Source: Gemmatimonadota bacterium
Lineage (GTDB): Bacteria; Gemmatimonadota; Gemmatimonadetes; Longimicrobiales; Gaopeijiaceae
Assembly (NCBI GenBank): GCA_041390105.1
Contig: JAWKQO010000007.1
Location: 1 to 15,812, forward strand
Direction of reading: 5' to 3'
DNA: 15,812 nucleotides
This document shows positions 1-7,828 of this stretch, in pieces (within the stretch, counting starts at the first letter, position 1; the number at the start of each line of letters is the position of its first letter). The notes beneath the pieces are model-generated. The model was not told where the DNA came from. It was given only the letters and a program-made list of their open reading frames with translations, and did not search any database. Position numbers and translations under genes: made by a program.

Positions 1-1
1 C

Positions 2-1699
2 GCCGCTCGCGCACCCTACTTGAATGAGCTTCGCGCTCTGACGATGGCCAGAACAAGGGACGGGGCTCTCTGGGCTGGAACCGAGGACGACGGTTTGTTC
101 GTTTCGCACGATTCGGGTCGTCATTTTGACGCATTCGATTGGCCCGGAGACTCAGAAGGCGGAATTCCCAGCCACGTGACGCACCTCGAAGTGGACGATT
201 CGGGCAATCTCTGGGTGACCACCTTTGACGAGGGACTCTATCGCATCAATGCCAATGGCGAGGCGCGATTGATCGCAGGCCCGGGCGGAGGCGCAATACG
301 GATCTTGACCTCGCTGGTGGATTCGCGGGGAACCGTGTGGATTGGCACGGAGGGCAGCGGAATCAGACGAATGAGGGAAGGCGGCGTTGCCGAGGAAGTC
401 GGGTTGGTCGATGGAGATTATCGGTCCCGGACGATTGCCAGCATTCTTGAGGATGCCGACCGCCAACTGTGGCTCGCTACGAACAACGGCGTGGTGCGAC
501 TGAACCCTGTCACGGGTGAGTCGATGACGTTCCGAGAGGCCGCCGGAATCGCCGGCAACCGCTTCTACGCCAACTCCGCTTACAAGGACGAAGCGACGGG
601 CCTCCTCTACTTTGGCGGCCCAAACGGCGTGACAATCGTTGACCCTTCTAGGATCGAGAAGCGCAACACACCTCCCCCCGTCGCCCTCACTGCCCTCCAG
701 ATCAACGGCGACACTGTCCCCGTCTCCCGTGCTCTCACCACGGGCGGCCTCCGACTCGCCCCAAGGGAGAACTTCTTCGCCTTCAGCTTTGCAGCTCTGG
801 ACTTCACGGACGTAACACTAAACCGCTACGAGTACCAACTCGATCCGCTGGACGAGAGGTGGAGAGACAACGGCAACTACAACGTGGCTAACTACACAGC
901 GGTGAAGCCCGGTCACTACACCTTCCGGGTCCGAGCGCGAAACGCCGAAGGCGTCTGGAACAATGAAGGCCTGCAAATCCCCGTGTTCGTGGCGGCACCC
1001 TGGTACAAGACCATCTGGGCACAGAGCGCAGCAGTTGCCTTGGTACTGTCGCTGATCAGCGCGCTGTACTGGTACCGTCTCTGGCAGCTCCGCGAGCGCC
1101 AGGCGCTCCGACTTCGGATTGCAGGTCGCTTGCATGATGACATCGGGGCCAACCTCGCCGCGATGTCTTTGAAGGCGGACATGGTGCGGACAGCCGAGGG
1201 ACTGGACGAGCGACGCCGCAAACAGCTCGAGGATCTGAGCCGGCTGGCGAGAGAGACCGCCCACCAGGTCCGAGAGACCGTCTGGGTCGTCAACACCCAG
1301 TATGACACCCTGGCCGGCCTGGTCTCTAAGATGAGAGATACGGCGGACGTGCTGCTGGGCGGTCGGTTCGACGTGACCTTCCGGGCGCCCGAAGCCCTGC
1401 CGCAGCGACGCATGGAGATGGAGGTCCGCCAGGACATCTATCTCCTCTTCAAAGAGAGTTTGCAGAACATCGTGAAGCACTCGGAGGGCGAGACGGTGCA
1501 GGTGGACGTCTCGCTCGTGGGTTCCGAGCTCCGGGTTCGGGTCGAGGACGACGGGAAGGGCTTCGATCCCAATGATCCGAGACTCGGCAACGGGCTGGGG
1601 CTCATGAAGCAGCGGGCGACGAGGCATCATGGCCGCTTGACCTTCACGAGTCGTCCGAGTGACGGCACCGTCGTGGAGCTGGCGATCCCCATCAGGTGA
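2..1699 (+). CDS. Sensor histidine kinase with two-component-regulator propeller (C-terminal part; 5' end outside window)
   Basis: This is an inner-membrane sensor kinase; its substrate and partner regulator are unknown. The reading frame is open to the left edge, so the TTG at 20 is probably not the start. Numbering from that codon, residues 15-210 show propeller repeats such as GALWAGTEDDGLF, GNLWVTTFDEGLY and GTVWIGTEGSGI. Residues 245-325 form a Y_Y_Y-type beta domain, and residues 332-352 are a membrane helix. A HisKA_3 dimerisation region follows, with the phosphoacceptor His372 in LHDDIG. The HATPase domain has the N-box KESLQNIVKH (478-487), the G1 box DDGKGFD (510-516) and the G2 box GNGLGLMKQRA. 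No receiver or DNA-binding domain follows the kinase. Full-length relatives have about 1000 residues, so probably several hundred are missing upstream. It converges on the methyltransferase gene with a 17-base gap. Known: such kinases usually phosphorylate NarL/LuxR-type regulators. Confidence 0.93.
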   Translation, partial: AARAPYLNELRALTMARTRDGALWAGTEDDGLFVSHDSGRHFDAFDWPGDSEGGIPSHVTHLEVDDSGNLWVTTFDEGLYRINANGEARLIAGPGGGAIRILTSLVDSRGTVWIGTEGSGIRRMREGGVAEEVGLVDGDYRSRTIASILEDADRQLWLATNNGVVRLNPVTGESMTFREAAGIAGNRFYANSAYKDEATGLLYFGGPNGVTIVDPSRIEKRNTPPPVALTALQINGDTVPVSRALTTGGLRLAPRENFFAFSFAALDFTDVTLNRYEYQLDPLDERWRDNGNYNVANYTAVKPGHYTFRVRARNAEGVWNNEGLQIPVFVAAPWYKTIWAQSAAVALVLSLISALYWYRLWQLRERQALRLRIAGRLHDDIGANLAAMSLKADMVRTAEGLDERRRKQLEDLSRLARETAHQVRETVWVVNTQYDTLAGLVSKMRDTADVLLGGRFDVTFRAPEALPQRRMEMEVRQDIYLLFKESLQNIVKHSEGETVQVDVSLVGSELRVRVEDDGKGFDPNDPRLGNGLGLMKQRATRHHGRLTFTSRPSDGTVVELAIPIR

Positions 1700-1716
1700 G
1701 GAGAGCCGGGCCAAGC

Positions 1717-2697
1717 TCAGCATCGCACGACGGTCTGCACCACGATCTGCTGGTCCGGGTCACGCGTGGCGGTGACCGACCCCAGGTCCACAGAGGGCAC
1801 GTCTTCGACCAGTGCCTGCATCCCTCGCTCGTCGCGGTAGATCAGATACCAATCCATGCAAGCCTCCATGTAGCCCACATCCACCGGCTGCGGGAGGAAG
1901 TTAGCCACGACCAGCCGACCTCCGGGAGAGAGGCGGCGGACCAAGGCGGCCACCAGAGCAGCGGCCATGCGATCCGTCAGGTAGTCGAGGAGACCCAGGG
2001 AGTAGATCAGGTCGAACGTCCCGAGCTCGGGATCATGGCTCAGCAGGTCCTTGATGCGGAGGGGTAGCCCGGAGATGGTTTCACGTCCGTACTGCTCGGC
2101 GACACTCAAGGACTCCTGGTCCGCATCCATGGCCACGACCTCCCGGCAGTGCGCCAGCGCCCCTTTGGGCAGCAGCTCGGCTTCTCGTAGATGGCCACAC
2201 GCGACGGACAGGACCCTGGGCGCGTGGCAGGCTTCGAGCGTCGACAGAATCAACTCGGCCGCGACGAGGCGACGGTAGCGAACCGCTCGACATGCTGGGA
2301 CCGCGAGGTTCCGCAACGTGATCGATTTGACACCGGGGTCCTCGGGGACCGGGGTGGTGCCCGTCCCATAGATCAGGTCGATCAGCGCGGCGTCTCCCGG
2401 GTAGCCTCGGGGACGCGAGAAGGCATGGTTCGTGAACGGGTCGGACCTCAGGATGCCGTGAAGCCGGTGTCGTCGAACCGTTTGGACGACTTCTTCCCAT
2501 GTGTCCGTGTCCGCCGCTCGGCGGGCTCTCAACGATCTCGACAGGCGATCGAGCGCTGCCTGGACCTGTCGTTGATCTGGCTCGGCGCCCGCCGGCCGCA
2601 GCTCGAGCGAGATCCGATCCAGGAACGACAACAGTTCGTCCGAATCGAGTGGGGACTCCGGGGCCTCAACGGTACGAACGGCCGCAGACAGCTTCAT
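1717..2697 (-). CDS. Class I SAM-dependent methyltransferase, PhcB-like (3-hydroxypalmitate methyl ester type)
   Basis: This is a cytoplasmic methyltransferase of 326 residues. The start is ATG at 2697, chosen because AAGGAG lies 6 bases upstream; the open frame reaches 36 codons further but that extension is low-complexity. The N-terminal helical region (1-80) is followed by LHGILRSDPFTNHAFSRPRG and YPGDAALIDLIYG (79-111). I recognise this block from proteins annotated as extracellular-factor 3-hydroxypalmitic acid methyl ester synthases. The Rossmann domain has the SAM loop VLSVACGHLREAE (162-174), the acidic residue after strand 2 in VAMDAD (188-193), and FDLIYSLGLLDYL (228-240). Family knowledge: PhcB of Ralstonia makes a volatile methyl-ester quorum signal. 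The gene lies between a sensor kinase and a response-regulator-like gene, which fits a signalling role, but the substrate is inferred. It could equally be a methyltransferase of other carboxylates. Confidence 0.8.
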   Translation of the reverse strand: MKLSAAVRTVEAPESPLDSDELLSFLDRISLELRPAGAEPDQRQVQAALDRLSRSLRARRAADTDTWEEVVQTVRRHRLHGILRSDPFTNHAFSRPRGYPGDAALIDLIYGTGTTPVPEDPGVKSITLRNLAVPACRAVRYRRLVAAELILSTLEACHAPRVLSVACGHLREAELLPKGALAHCREVVAMDADQESLSVAEQYGRETISGLPLRIKDLLSHDPELGTFDLIYSLGLLDYLTDRMAAALVAALVRRLSPGGRLVVANFLPQPVDVGYMEACMDWYLIYRDERGMQALVEDVPSVDLGSVTATRDPDQQIVVQTVVRC

Positions 2698-2703
2698 GTC
2701 CGT

Positions 2704-2709
2704 CTCCTT
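2704..2709 (-). promoter_or_regulatory. Ribosome binding site fixing the methyltransferase start
   Basis: The minus strand reads AAGGAG with a 6-base spacer to ATG at 2697. This is the best Shine-Dalgarno match in the window and argues against the 36-codon longer open frame. Confidence 0.8.
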
Positions 2710-2714
2710 GGCGG

Positions 2715-2753
2715 GGAATGGGAGCCTTGAAGCTGATGGAGAAGGAATGGGAG
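2715..2753. repeat. Direct repeat GGAATGGGAG (two copies, 29-base period)
   Basis: The 10-mer occurs exactly at 2715-2724 and 2744-2753, in the leader between the methyltransferase and the divergent regulator gene. Two copies about three helical turns apart could be a paired operator. It could also be chance. Confidence 0.4.
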
Positions 2754-2800
2754 TCCCTGACGCGGATACGGGAACCGCCCTCGCGCAACAGCGTAGCGAT

Positions 2801-2814
2801 CCCACGTGAGTGGG
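2801..2814. repeat. Short inverted repeat CCCAC-GTGA-GTGGG in divergent leader
   Basis: The arms are 5 bases with a 4-base centre. The sequence GGGAACCGC follows directly at 2812-2820 and also occurs at 2770-2778. The site lies in the 171-base divergent region between the methyltransferase and the degenerate regulator. It may be a binding site for a regulator; no convincing -35/-10 pair is visible on either strand. Confidence 0.35.
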
Positions 2815-2868
2815 AACCGCGCATTGGCGTGACGCGTCCTAGGGTGCGGAACTGGCATCTTGCGCGCC

Positions 2869-3567
2869 ATGAGACGAGAGGCCGACTACCGTCCGCGCAC
2901 CTGCCCGACGCACGGAGGCGCCCCAGAGAGCGCGGTGGTTCGATGCGCGGATAGCTCGATCTGGGTCTTGACGCAGCCAGGACGTGATCACGCTGACACC
3001 TCGACTTCTGCGTGGGTGGCACGTTCAGTCCATACGTCCGGGCGGTTCGTCGAACCGGACCAGGTGATCCTGACCCTGCAAAGCAGACTTCCGCCCACCG
3101 TGCTACTGATGGATGCGGAGTTCCCCTATCTCGGCCAGATCAAGTTCCTGAAGCAGCTTCGCCAGCTCGCACCCGCCACGGCCCTAGTGGCGATCGAAGG
3201 CGATTCAGACGCGCAATTCCGGATGATCCTGGCCGGCGCTTCAGGAGGTCTCGCCCTTCTGCCGAATTCTGTTGAAGGGAGGGAGCAACTCCGACTCCTC
3301 ACCGAGGGCGGAGCAGTCATGCAGCAGTGGGTCGCGGAAAGGGCGCTCCGCGTCCTCGATCGGCGTCCAGTGGGACTTCCGCTCCCCCTGACCTGCGCAG
3401 AGCGGCGCTTGTTGAAGGCATGGGCACGGGGGTGCGGTCCAGCGCTGGTCCCGCCGGGATCGGCCGCAACAGCGCTGCGATCGATCTACCACAAGCTTCA
3501 CGCGCGAACCGTGCCGCAGGTGATGCGGGACGCCACCGCCCGGACGCTGGCGGCGGTTGGCTGGTAG
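2869..3567 (+). CDS. NarL/LuxR-type regulator with degenerate receiver domain
   Basis: This is a probable DNA-binding regulator of 232 residues. The start is uncertain: ATG at 2869 is used, but TTG at 2860 and GTG at 2935 are in frame, and none has a clear ribosome binding site. Numbers below count from the TTG. The receiver-like part covers about residues 33-150. It keeps the Asp at the phosphorylation position (LLMDAEFP, Asp85). It lacks the paired acidic residues of strand 1 (SSIWVLTQ instead), the switch Thr/Ser (ALVAIEGD) and the conserved Lys (LALLPNS, where LLK is expected). The C-terminus (176-232) aligns with a LuxR HTH: LTCAERRLLKAWARG, then ALRSIYHKLHARTVPQVM, with an altered recognition region. 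It is probably a pseudo-receiver regulator that does not need phosphorylation. It may act with the sensor kinase to its left, but the methyltransferase lies between them on the other strand. Confidence 0.75.
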   Translation: MRREADYRPRTCPTHGGAPESAVVRCADSSIWVLTQPGRDHADTSTSAWVARSVHTSGRFVEPDQVILTLQSRLPPTVLLMDAEFPYLGQIKFLKQLRQLAPATALVAIEGDSDAQFRMILAGASGGLALLPNSVEGREQLRLLTEGGAVMQQWVAERALRVLDRRPVGLPLPLTCAERRLLKAWARGCGPALVPPGSAATALRSIYHKLHARTVPQVMRDATARTLAAVGW

Positions 3568-3585
3568 GGTTCCGGACCTGGAACC
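3568..3585 (+). terminator. Possible stem-loop terminator or dyad after the regulator gene
   Basis: The arms GGTTCC and GGAACC enclose a 6-base loop, starting at the base after the TAG stop codon at 3565-3567. There is no T-run after it, so intrinsic termination is unproven. It may instead be an operator dyad for the gene at 3698. Confidence 0.35.
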
Positions 3586-3686
3586 TGCGATCGGGAGCTG
3601 TCCCACGGCTGGCGGAGGCTCACGAGGGCGGCTAGGATCCGTTGCGTCGCAAACGCAGCTCTCCCGCGGGGGCTCGCGAGGTGGCC

Positions 3687-3690
3687 GGAG
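3687..3690 (+). promoter_or_regulatory. Ribosome binding site fixing the TolB/TPR protein start
   Basis: GGAG lies 7 bases before ATG at 3698. The frame is open back to 3557, but that stretch is low-complexity and overlaps the previous gene's end. Confidence 0.6.
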
Positions 3691-3697
3691 TTCGCCG

Positions 3698-5719
3698 ATG
3701 CCAGAAGACCCAGGTCAAGACTCGACCATTCCCGCGCAGGGTGCGCGCCCCTGGAAGCGGATCCGCGACCGCAAGCTCGTCCAGTGGCTGGCCGGCTACG
3801 TGGCCGCGTGCTGGGTTCTCCTGCAGGTCGCCGACAACATCGCTCAATGGTGGGGCTGGCAGCCCGTCCTGATGCAGCGACTGCAGGTGGCGCTGCTGCT
3901 GGGCATGGCCCCGGTCGGAGTGGTCGCATGGTTTCACGGCGAGCGGGGTCGTCAGCGCGTGTCTTTCCTAGAGGTGTCGCTGTTGTCCCTCATCACACTC
4001 GCGGCAGCGTTCGTGTTTCGCGGCGTCGTTCGCGCTCCGGCCGGCCCTCCCGACGAGGAAGGGCGACTCGTCACAGTGTCTCTGGATCGGACCCGCATCG
4101 TCGTGCCCCCGTTCGAGAACGCGACGACTGATCCGGAACTGGACGCGCTCGGCGATCTTGCCGCGACCTGGATTTCGGGCGGAATCAGCCGGGAGCATCT
4201 CGGCACTCCCTATCCGACGGCCGACCTCGTGGCGGTGAGTGCGTTCCTGGAAGCCAACCCGGGAGCGAATCCACCACTCCAGTTGCTGGCAGACGCGACC
4301 GGCGGTGGGACGTTTCTCCAGGGGCGCCTCCTCGACGGCGGCCGGCAGGTCGAAGTCCATGTGGAGTTGATAGACTTGACTCATGGAGTCCCGCGGGTCG
4401 TCCAGTCCATCGATCCTGTCCCCCTGGACCCGACGGATCCGAGCGATGGCATTGCCGAGGTGCAACGGCGGGTGCTCGGGCTGGTGGCCAGCTACCTCTC
4501 GGTGGACTTCTTCACGCCCATGGCGGCAGACCCGTCCAACCTTCTGCGGCCCCCCAGCCTAGTGACATTCCGCGCCTTTCGGCGCGCACAAGAGCTGAGC
4601 ATGCAGGACACGCTGTTCGCAGAAGGCGCGAAGTTGATGTGGGATGCCTATCGGCAAGACACCGTAGCCACATTCATGCTGCCTTCGATCGCCGCATCGT
4701 TTGTGGCCAGCGGTGATCGCGCTATGGGAGACTCCGCGCTGGCGATGGCCCAGGCCCGGATCGACCGAATGAGTCCCGCGGAACTGGCGAACCTGGAATA
4801 CGTCCGGGCCTGGGTGGATCGCGACAAGCTCGGCCTCTGGCAGGTGGCGCGGACGCTGCCCGAGGTGTCACCGGGGACGGGACTCCACTACCTCGGGGGG
4901 GCGGCGGCCTACCTCTCTGACCATTCCCACACGGCTGTCGAGATCCTGAGCCAGCTCGAAGCCGATCGTGGTTTCGTCGGCGGAATTCGCTTCTATTGGA
5001 CCGCACTCACCTCCGCGCTGATGCACGTGGGCGATTTCAAGGAGGCAATGGCTGTTGCAGAGCGTGCCCAGCGGCGTCACCCGAACTGGATCGAGCCCCT
5101 GGAGTGGCAGGCGGCGTCAGCCGTCCGTCTGGGCCAATTGGACACAGTCGAGCGCTTGGTTCGGGCGGGACAGGTCGTAGGTGGCATGGCGTGCGGGGCC
5201 CTGCGGATCAGGCTGGCGGCCGCAAAGGAAGCGAACATCGCCGGGCTCCGCCAGATCAGCGACTCCCTCACCGTCGCCCTGCTGCACGAGCTCGATGCGG
5301 CACCTGAGAATGCCCGCGACTGCCCGTTCGATTACGGCCGCGCGCTCCTGATTCTGGGAGACTGGCCCCGGGGCGTCGAACACCTGAGGGCCTTCGTAGA
5401 CGTGGAGCCGAGGCCCGCGACCCGGGCCCATCTGGGGGCAGCCCTGGCGGCCGCGGGCGACCGGGCGGGAGCTGAGCAGCAGATTGCCCTCATCGAGGCG
5501 TTCCCGGGTCCCGAGGCGGTACGGGCGGAGTACGCGGGCTTCGTTCGCGCGTGGTTGGGCGACACCGACAAGGCGCTGGACGGATTGAGAAAGCGGCTCA
5601 CGGCGGACCTGCTGCGGTACGACCTGCGTCAGCACGTGCTGGCCCTTCCTCTGCGGGCGGACGCTGCGTTTCTGGAGCTGACGGCGCCACTCGACAGACC
5701 TACGAACGACGGCGGCTAA
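3698..5719 (+). CDS. Membrane-anchored TolB-like domain and TPR protein
   Basis: This protein of 673 residues has no assigned biochemical function. The N-terminus RKLVQWLAGYVAACWVLLQV (25-44) starts a three-helix membrane module (about 28-50, 60-79 and 90-110) containing WFHGERG. I recognise this block from many Gemmatimonadota TPR proteins. Residues 127-270 resemble a TolB/FlgO-like amino-terminal domain, with RIVVPPFENATTDPELDALG and GTFLQGRLLDGGRQVEVHVE. Residues from about 320 to the end are helical repeats of TPR type, for example FKEAMAVAERAQRRHP and WPRGVEHLRAFVDVEPRPAT. Many relatives carry an N-terminal Ser/Thr kinase or winged-helix domain before the membrane module; this one has none. 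It is probably a scaffold or sensory adaptor facing the periplasm. The gene stands alone on its strand and ends 4 bases from the convergent decarboxylase gene. Confidence 0.87.
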   Translation: MPEDPGQDSTIPAQGARPWKRIRDRKLVQWLAGYVAACWVLLQVADNIAQWWGWQPVLMQRLQVALLLGMAPVGVVAWFHGERGRQRVSFLEVSLLSLITLAAAFVFRGVVRAPAGPPDEEGRLVTVSLDRTRIVVPPFENATTDPELDALGDLAATWISGGISREHLGTPYPTADLVAVSAFLEANPGANPPLQLLADATGGGTFLQGRLLDGGRQVEVHVELIDLTHGVPRVVQSIDPVPLDPTDPSDGIAEVQRRVLGLVASYLSVDFFTPMAADPSNLLRPPSLVTFRAFRRAQELSMQDTLFAEGAKLMWDAYRQDTVATFMLPSIAASFVASGDRAMGDSALAMAQARIDRMSPAELANLEYVRAWVDRDKLGLWQVARTLPEVSPGTGLHYLGGAAAYLSDHSHTAVEILSQLEADRGFVGGIRFYWTALTSALMHVGDFKEAMAVAERAQRRHPNWIEPLEWQAASAVRLGQLDTVERLVRAGQVVGGMACGALRIRLAAAKEANIAGLRQISDSLTVALLHELDAAPENARDCPFDYGRALLILGDWPRGVEHLRAFVDVEPRPATRAHLGAALAAAGDRAGAEQQIALIEAFPGPEAVRAEYAGFVRAWLGDTDKALDGLRKRLTADLLRYDLRQHVLALPLRADAAFLELTAPLDRPTNDGG

Positions 5720-5723
5720 GCCC

Positions 5724-7727
5724 CTACCGCCACCCCTCCCCCTCCAACACCCCATCCACCACGTCCTCCAACCACTCCAGATACAGCCCCACATAGGTGC
5801 GCCCACCGGGCCCGTCCAACTGCCACGGATTCATGAGCGTGTGCCGGAGGATGAACACGTGGTCGGCCTCGCGCTGGGTGTCCTCCGGCACCTGCACGAA
5901 CGTGGTGGGGTCGATGCCCAAGGCATCCAGGATGCGGCGCGCCTCCGCGGCGGGCAGGGCGTCACACGTGAGTGAGGTGTAGGACCCGATGAACTGGAAG
6001 GTCTGCAGCGGGCGTTCGCCTTCCACCTTCATGTGCTGGAAGACCTCCCGTCCGAAGCGGTTCATGGCGGCCAGGTCGGTGTTGCCCACCGGATTGAGCG
6101 CCAGGCAGATGAGGTTGGAGTCGGGTTCGAAGGGCACCACCAGCCGCACCCGATCGGAGAGTCGCTCGGCGGCGGCGCGGGCGGCGTCCCAGAAGTACTC
6201 GCAGGTGCGGATGGTCTCCTTGAGCACGCGGCCCAGCCCCTCGCGGTGGAGCGGCAGCACCTTGTGGGTCACGTGCACGGCGGCCGCAGCCGAACCGGGC
6301 TTGGAGCCCTCCAGGATGTACTGCCCCAACTTGTGCAGGCTCTCGCTGCGCGAGACGGGGTGCTCGCGGTCGCCCAGATCGAACACATAGGCGGCTTCCT
6401 GCGCGATGAAATCCACCACCTCGCGGTTCCGCGCCACGAACGCACCGGCCGGGTAGGGCACGTACCCCAGCTTGTGCGGATCCACCGTGATGGAGTCGAC
6501 CTCCGGCAGCGCCGCGAACGCGGCATAGAGCGTCTCCCCGGGGAAGTACTGCAGGCCCACCCCCGCCTGCGCACGGCTGGCCATGGAGCCGTCCGGGTTG
6601 CGGAACACCGAGGTGAGGTAGCCACCCCAGGCCGCGTCCACATGGATGCCGAAGTCGAACCCGCGCTCGGCACGGCAGCGCGCGCGCGCCTCCACGATGC
6701 GGTGGATGGGATCGACGGTGCCGAATTCCGTGGTGCCCAGCATGCCCACGACCGCCAGCACCGGTGCGCCCGCCTCGCAGGCACTACGCAGCTCCTCGTC
6801 CAGATGGGTCGGGTCCATGCGCATGTGGTCGTCCACACGGATGCGCACCAGGTTGGCCGTGCCGAATCCCAGCGCCTTCATGCCCTTGGCCCAGGAGTAG
6901 TGCGCGGAGCTGGACACCAGCACGCGGGGTGGCGGCACGTCCGCGTGCTTCTGGAAGAAGCCGGCCGTGCCCAGGTGTTCGATGCGTTCGCTGCGCACCG
7001 CCCGCACGAAGTCGAAGAGCGCTCGCCTCGAGCCTTGATCGTCCAACAGGTGCGCGATCTGGCGCCTGAGCGCGATGGTCTCGTCGATGGAGAGGTTGAG
7101 GAGCTCCCACTTCGAGTACTCGGCGAGCGGCTTGGCCGCAGGACCCACCGCACTCGTGGCGAAGTCCATGACGCGCGCGCCTTCCTGCAACGCGATCCCG
7201 TAGAACTTGACCGAGCGGAAGTTCCAGAGCGCCTCGTAGTTGGCGACGGTGCCTCCGCCGGTCAGGTGGCCCCAGGCGCAGGGTTCGCGGCTCTCGTCCA
7301 CCGAGAAGCCGAACATGCGCGCCAGGTCGCGACCCGCCTCCAGCTCCATCTCCAGCGTGACCGGCGCCGCCTCTTCACTGACGTTGTTGGGGTTGTAGAG
7401 CGTGGTCACCAGCTTGGCCACCAATCCCGGCAGCAGCAGGTCCGAGCTCATGTGACCCACGTAGCGCGGGTGGTAGAACGGCACCGCCCGCTTGAGCTCG
7501 GCGGACAGCTCGTAGAGCGCCGAGCGGATCCGCGCCTGCGTCTCCAGGAAGTCAGGCCGGTAGTGCGCACCGGTCGAGATCCGCAGGCCGTCTTCCGGGT
7601 GGAAGTTGCGGCGCCAGTAGACGTGGTCGCGCAGGAACTCGATCAGCAGGGATTCGAGCAGATCGGCGTTCTCGGCGGAGGGCCCGAGAAACAGGGGTTG
7701 CAGAAAGCGCAGGTCGTCGGTTTCCAT
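5724..7727 (-). CDS. Group II PLP-dependent decarboxylase, tyrosine-decarboxylase-like
   Basis: This is a probable cytoplasmic amino-acid decarboxylase of 667 residues using pyridoxal phosphate. The PLP lysine is Lys419 in TVDPHKLGYVPYPAGA, the pyridine-nitrogen aspartate is Asp364 in HVDAAWGGY, and the ring-stacking histidine is His276 in SSSAHYSWAKG. The segments YNPNNVSEEAAPVTLEMELE (111-130) and AWGHLTGGGTVANYEALW (151-168) match the Enterococcus tyrosine decarboxylase/PanP branch rather than the shorter glutamate decarboxylases. The length of just over 600 residues also fits that branch. The substrate (tyrosine, aspartate, glutamate or another) cannot be read from the sequence. ATG at 7727 is the natural start because the family N-terminus begins there; the open frame continues upstream but enters the region of the esterase terminator. 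No Shine-Dalgarno is visible. The esterase gene lies 101 bases upstream on the same strand, separated by a strong stem-loop. Confidence 0.92.
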   Translation of the reverse strand: METDDLRFLQPLFLGPSAENADLLESLLIEFLRDHVYWRRNFHPEDGLRISTGAHYRPDFLETQARIRSALYELSAELKRAVPFYHPRYVGHMSSDLLLPGLVAKLVTTLYNPNNVSEEAAPVTLEMELEAGRDLARMFGFSVDESREPCAWGHLTGGGTVANYEALWNFRSVKFYGIALQEGARVMDFATSAVGPAAKPLAEYSKWELLNLSIDETIALRRQIAHLLDDQGSRRALFDFVRAVRSERIEHLGTAGFFQKHADVPPPRVLVSSSAHYSWAKGMKALGFGTANLVRIRVDDHMRMDPTHLDEELRSACEAGAPVLAVVGMLGTTEFGTVDPIHRIVEARARCRAERGFDFGIHVDAAWGGYLTSVFRNPDGSMASRAQAGVGLQYFPGETLYAAFAALPEVDSITVDPHKLGYVPYPAGAFVARNREVVDFIAQEAAYVFDLGDREHPVSRSESLHKLGQYILEGSKPGSAAAAVHVTHKVLPLHREGLGRVLKETIRTCEYFWDAARAAAERLSDRVRLVVPFEPDSNLICLALNPVGNTDLAAMNRFGREVFQHMKVEGERPLQTFQFIGSYTSLTCDALPAAEARRILDALGIDPTTFVQVPEDTQREADHVFILRHTLMNPWQLDGPGGRTYVGLYLEWLEDVVDGVLEGEGWR

Positions 7728-7788
7728 GGCGGGCAGCGTACCCTGCCCGGCGCCCGGGGGATCCGGTTGCGGCGCCCCCCGGAGCCGA

Positions 7789-7814
7789 GGGCCCGCCCCA
7801 TTCGGGACGGGCCC
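7789..7814 (-). terminator. Strong GC-rich stem-loop after the esterase gene
   Basis: Read on the minus strand, an 11-pair stem (GGGCCCGTCCC with GGGGCGGGCCC, one G-U pair) encloses a 4-base loop, starting 14 bases after the esterase stop. On the plus strand the same position is a C-A mismatch, so the structure favours minus-strand transcripts. No U-tract follows. Confidence 0.6.
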
Positions 7815-7828
7815 GCCCGGCGTGCACG

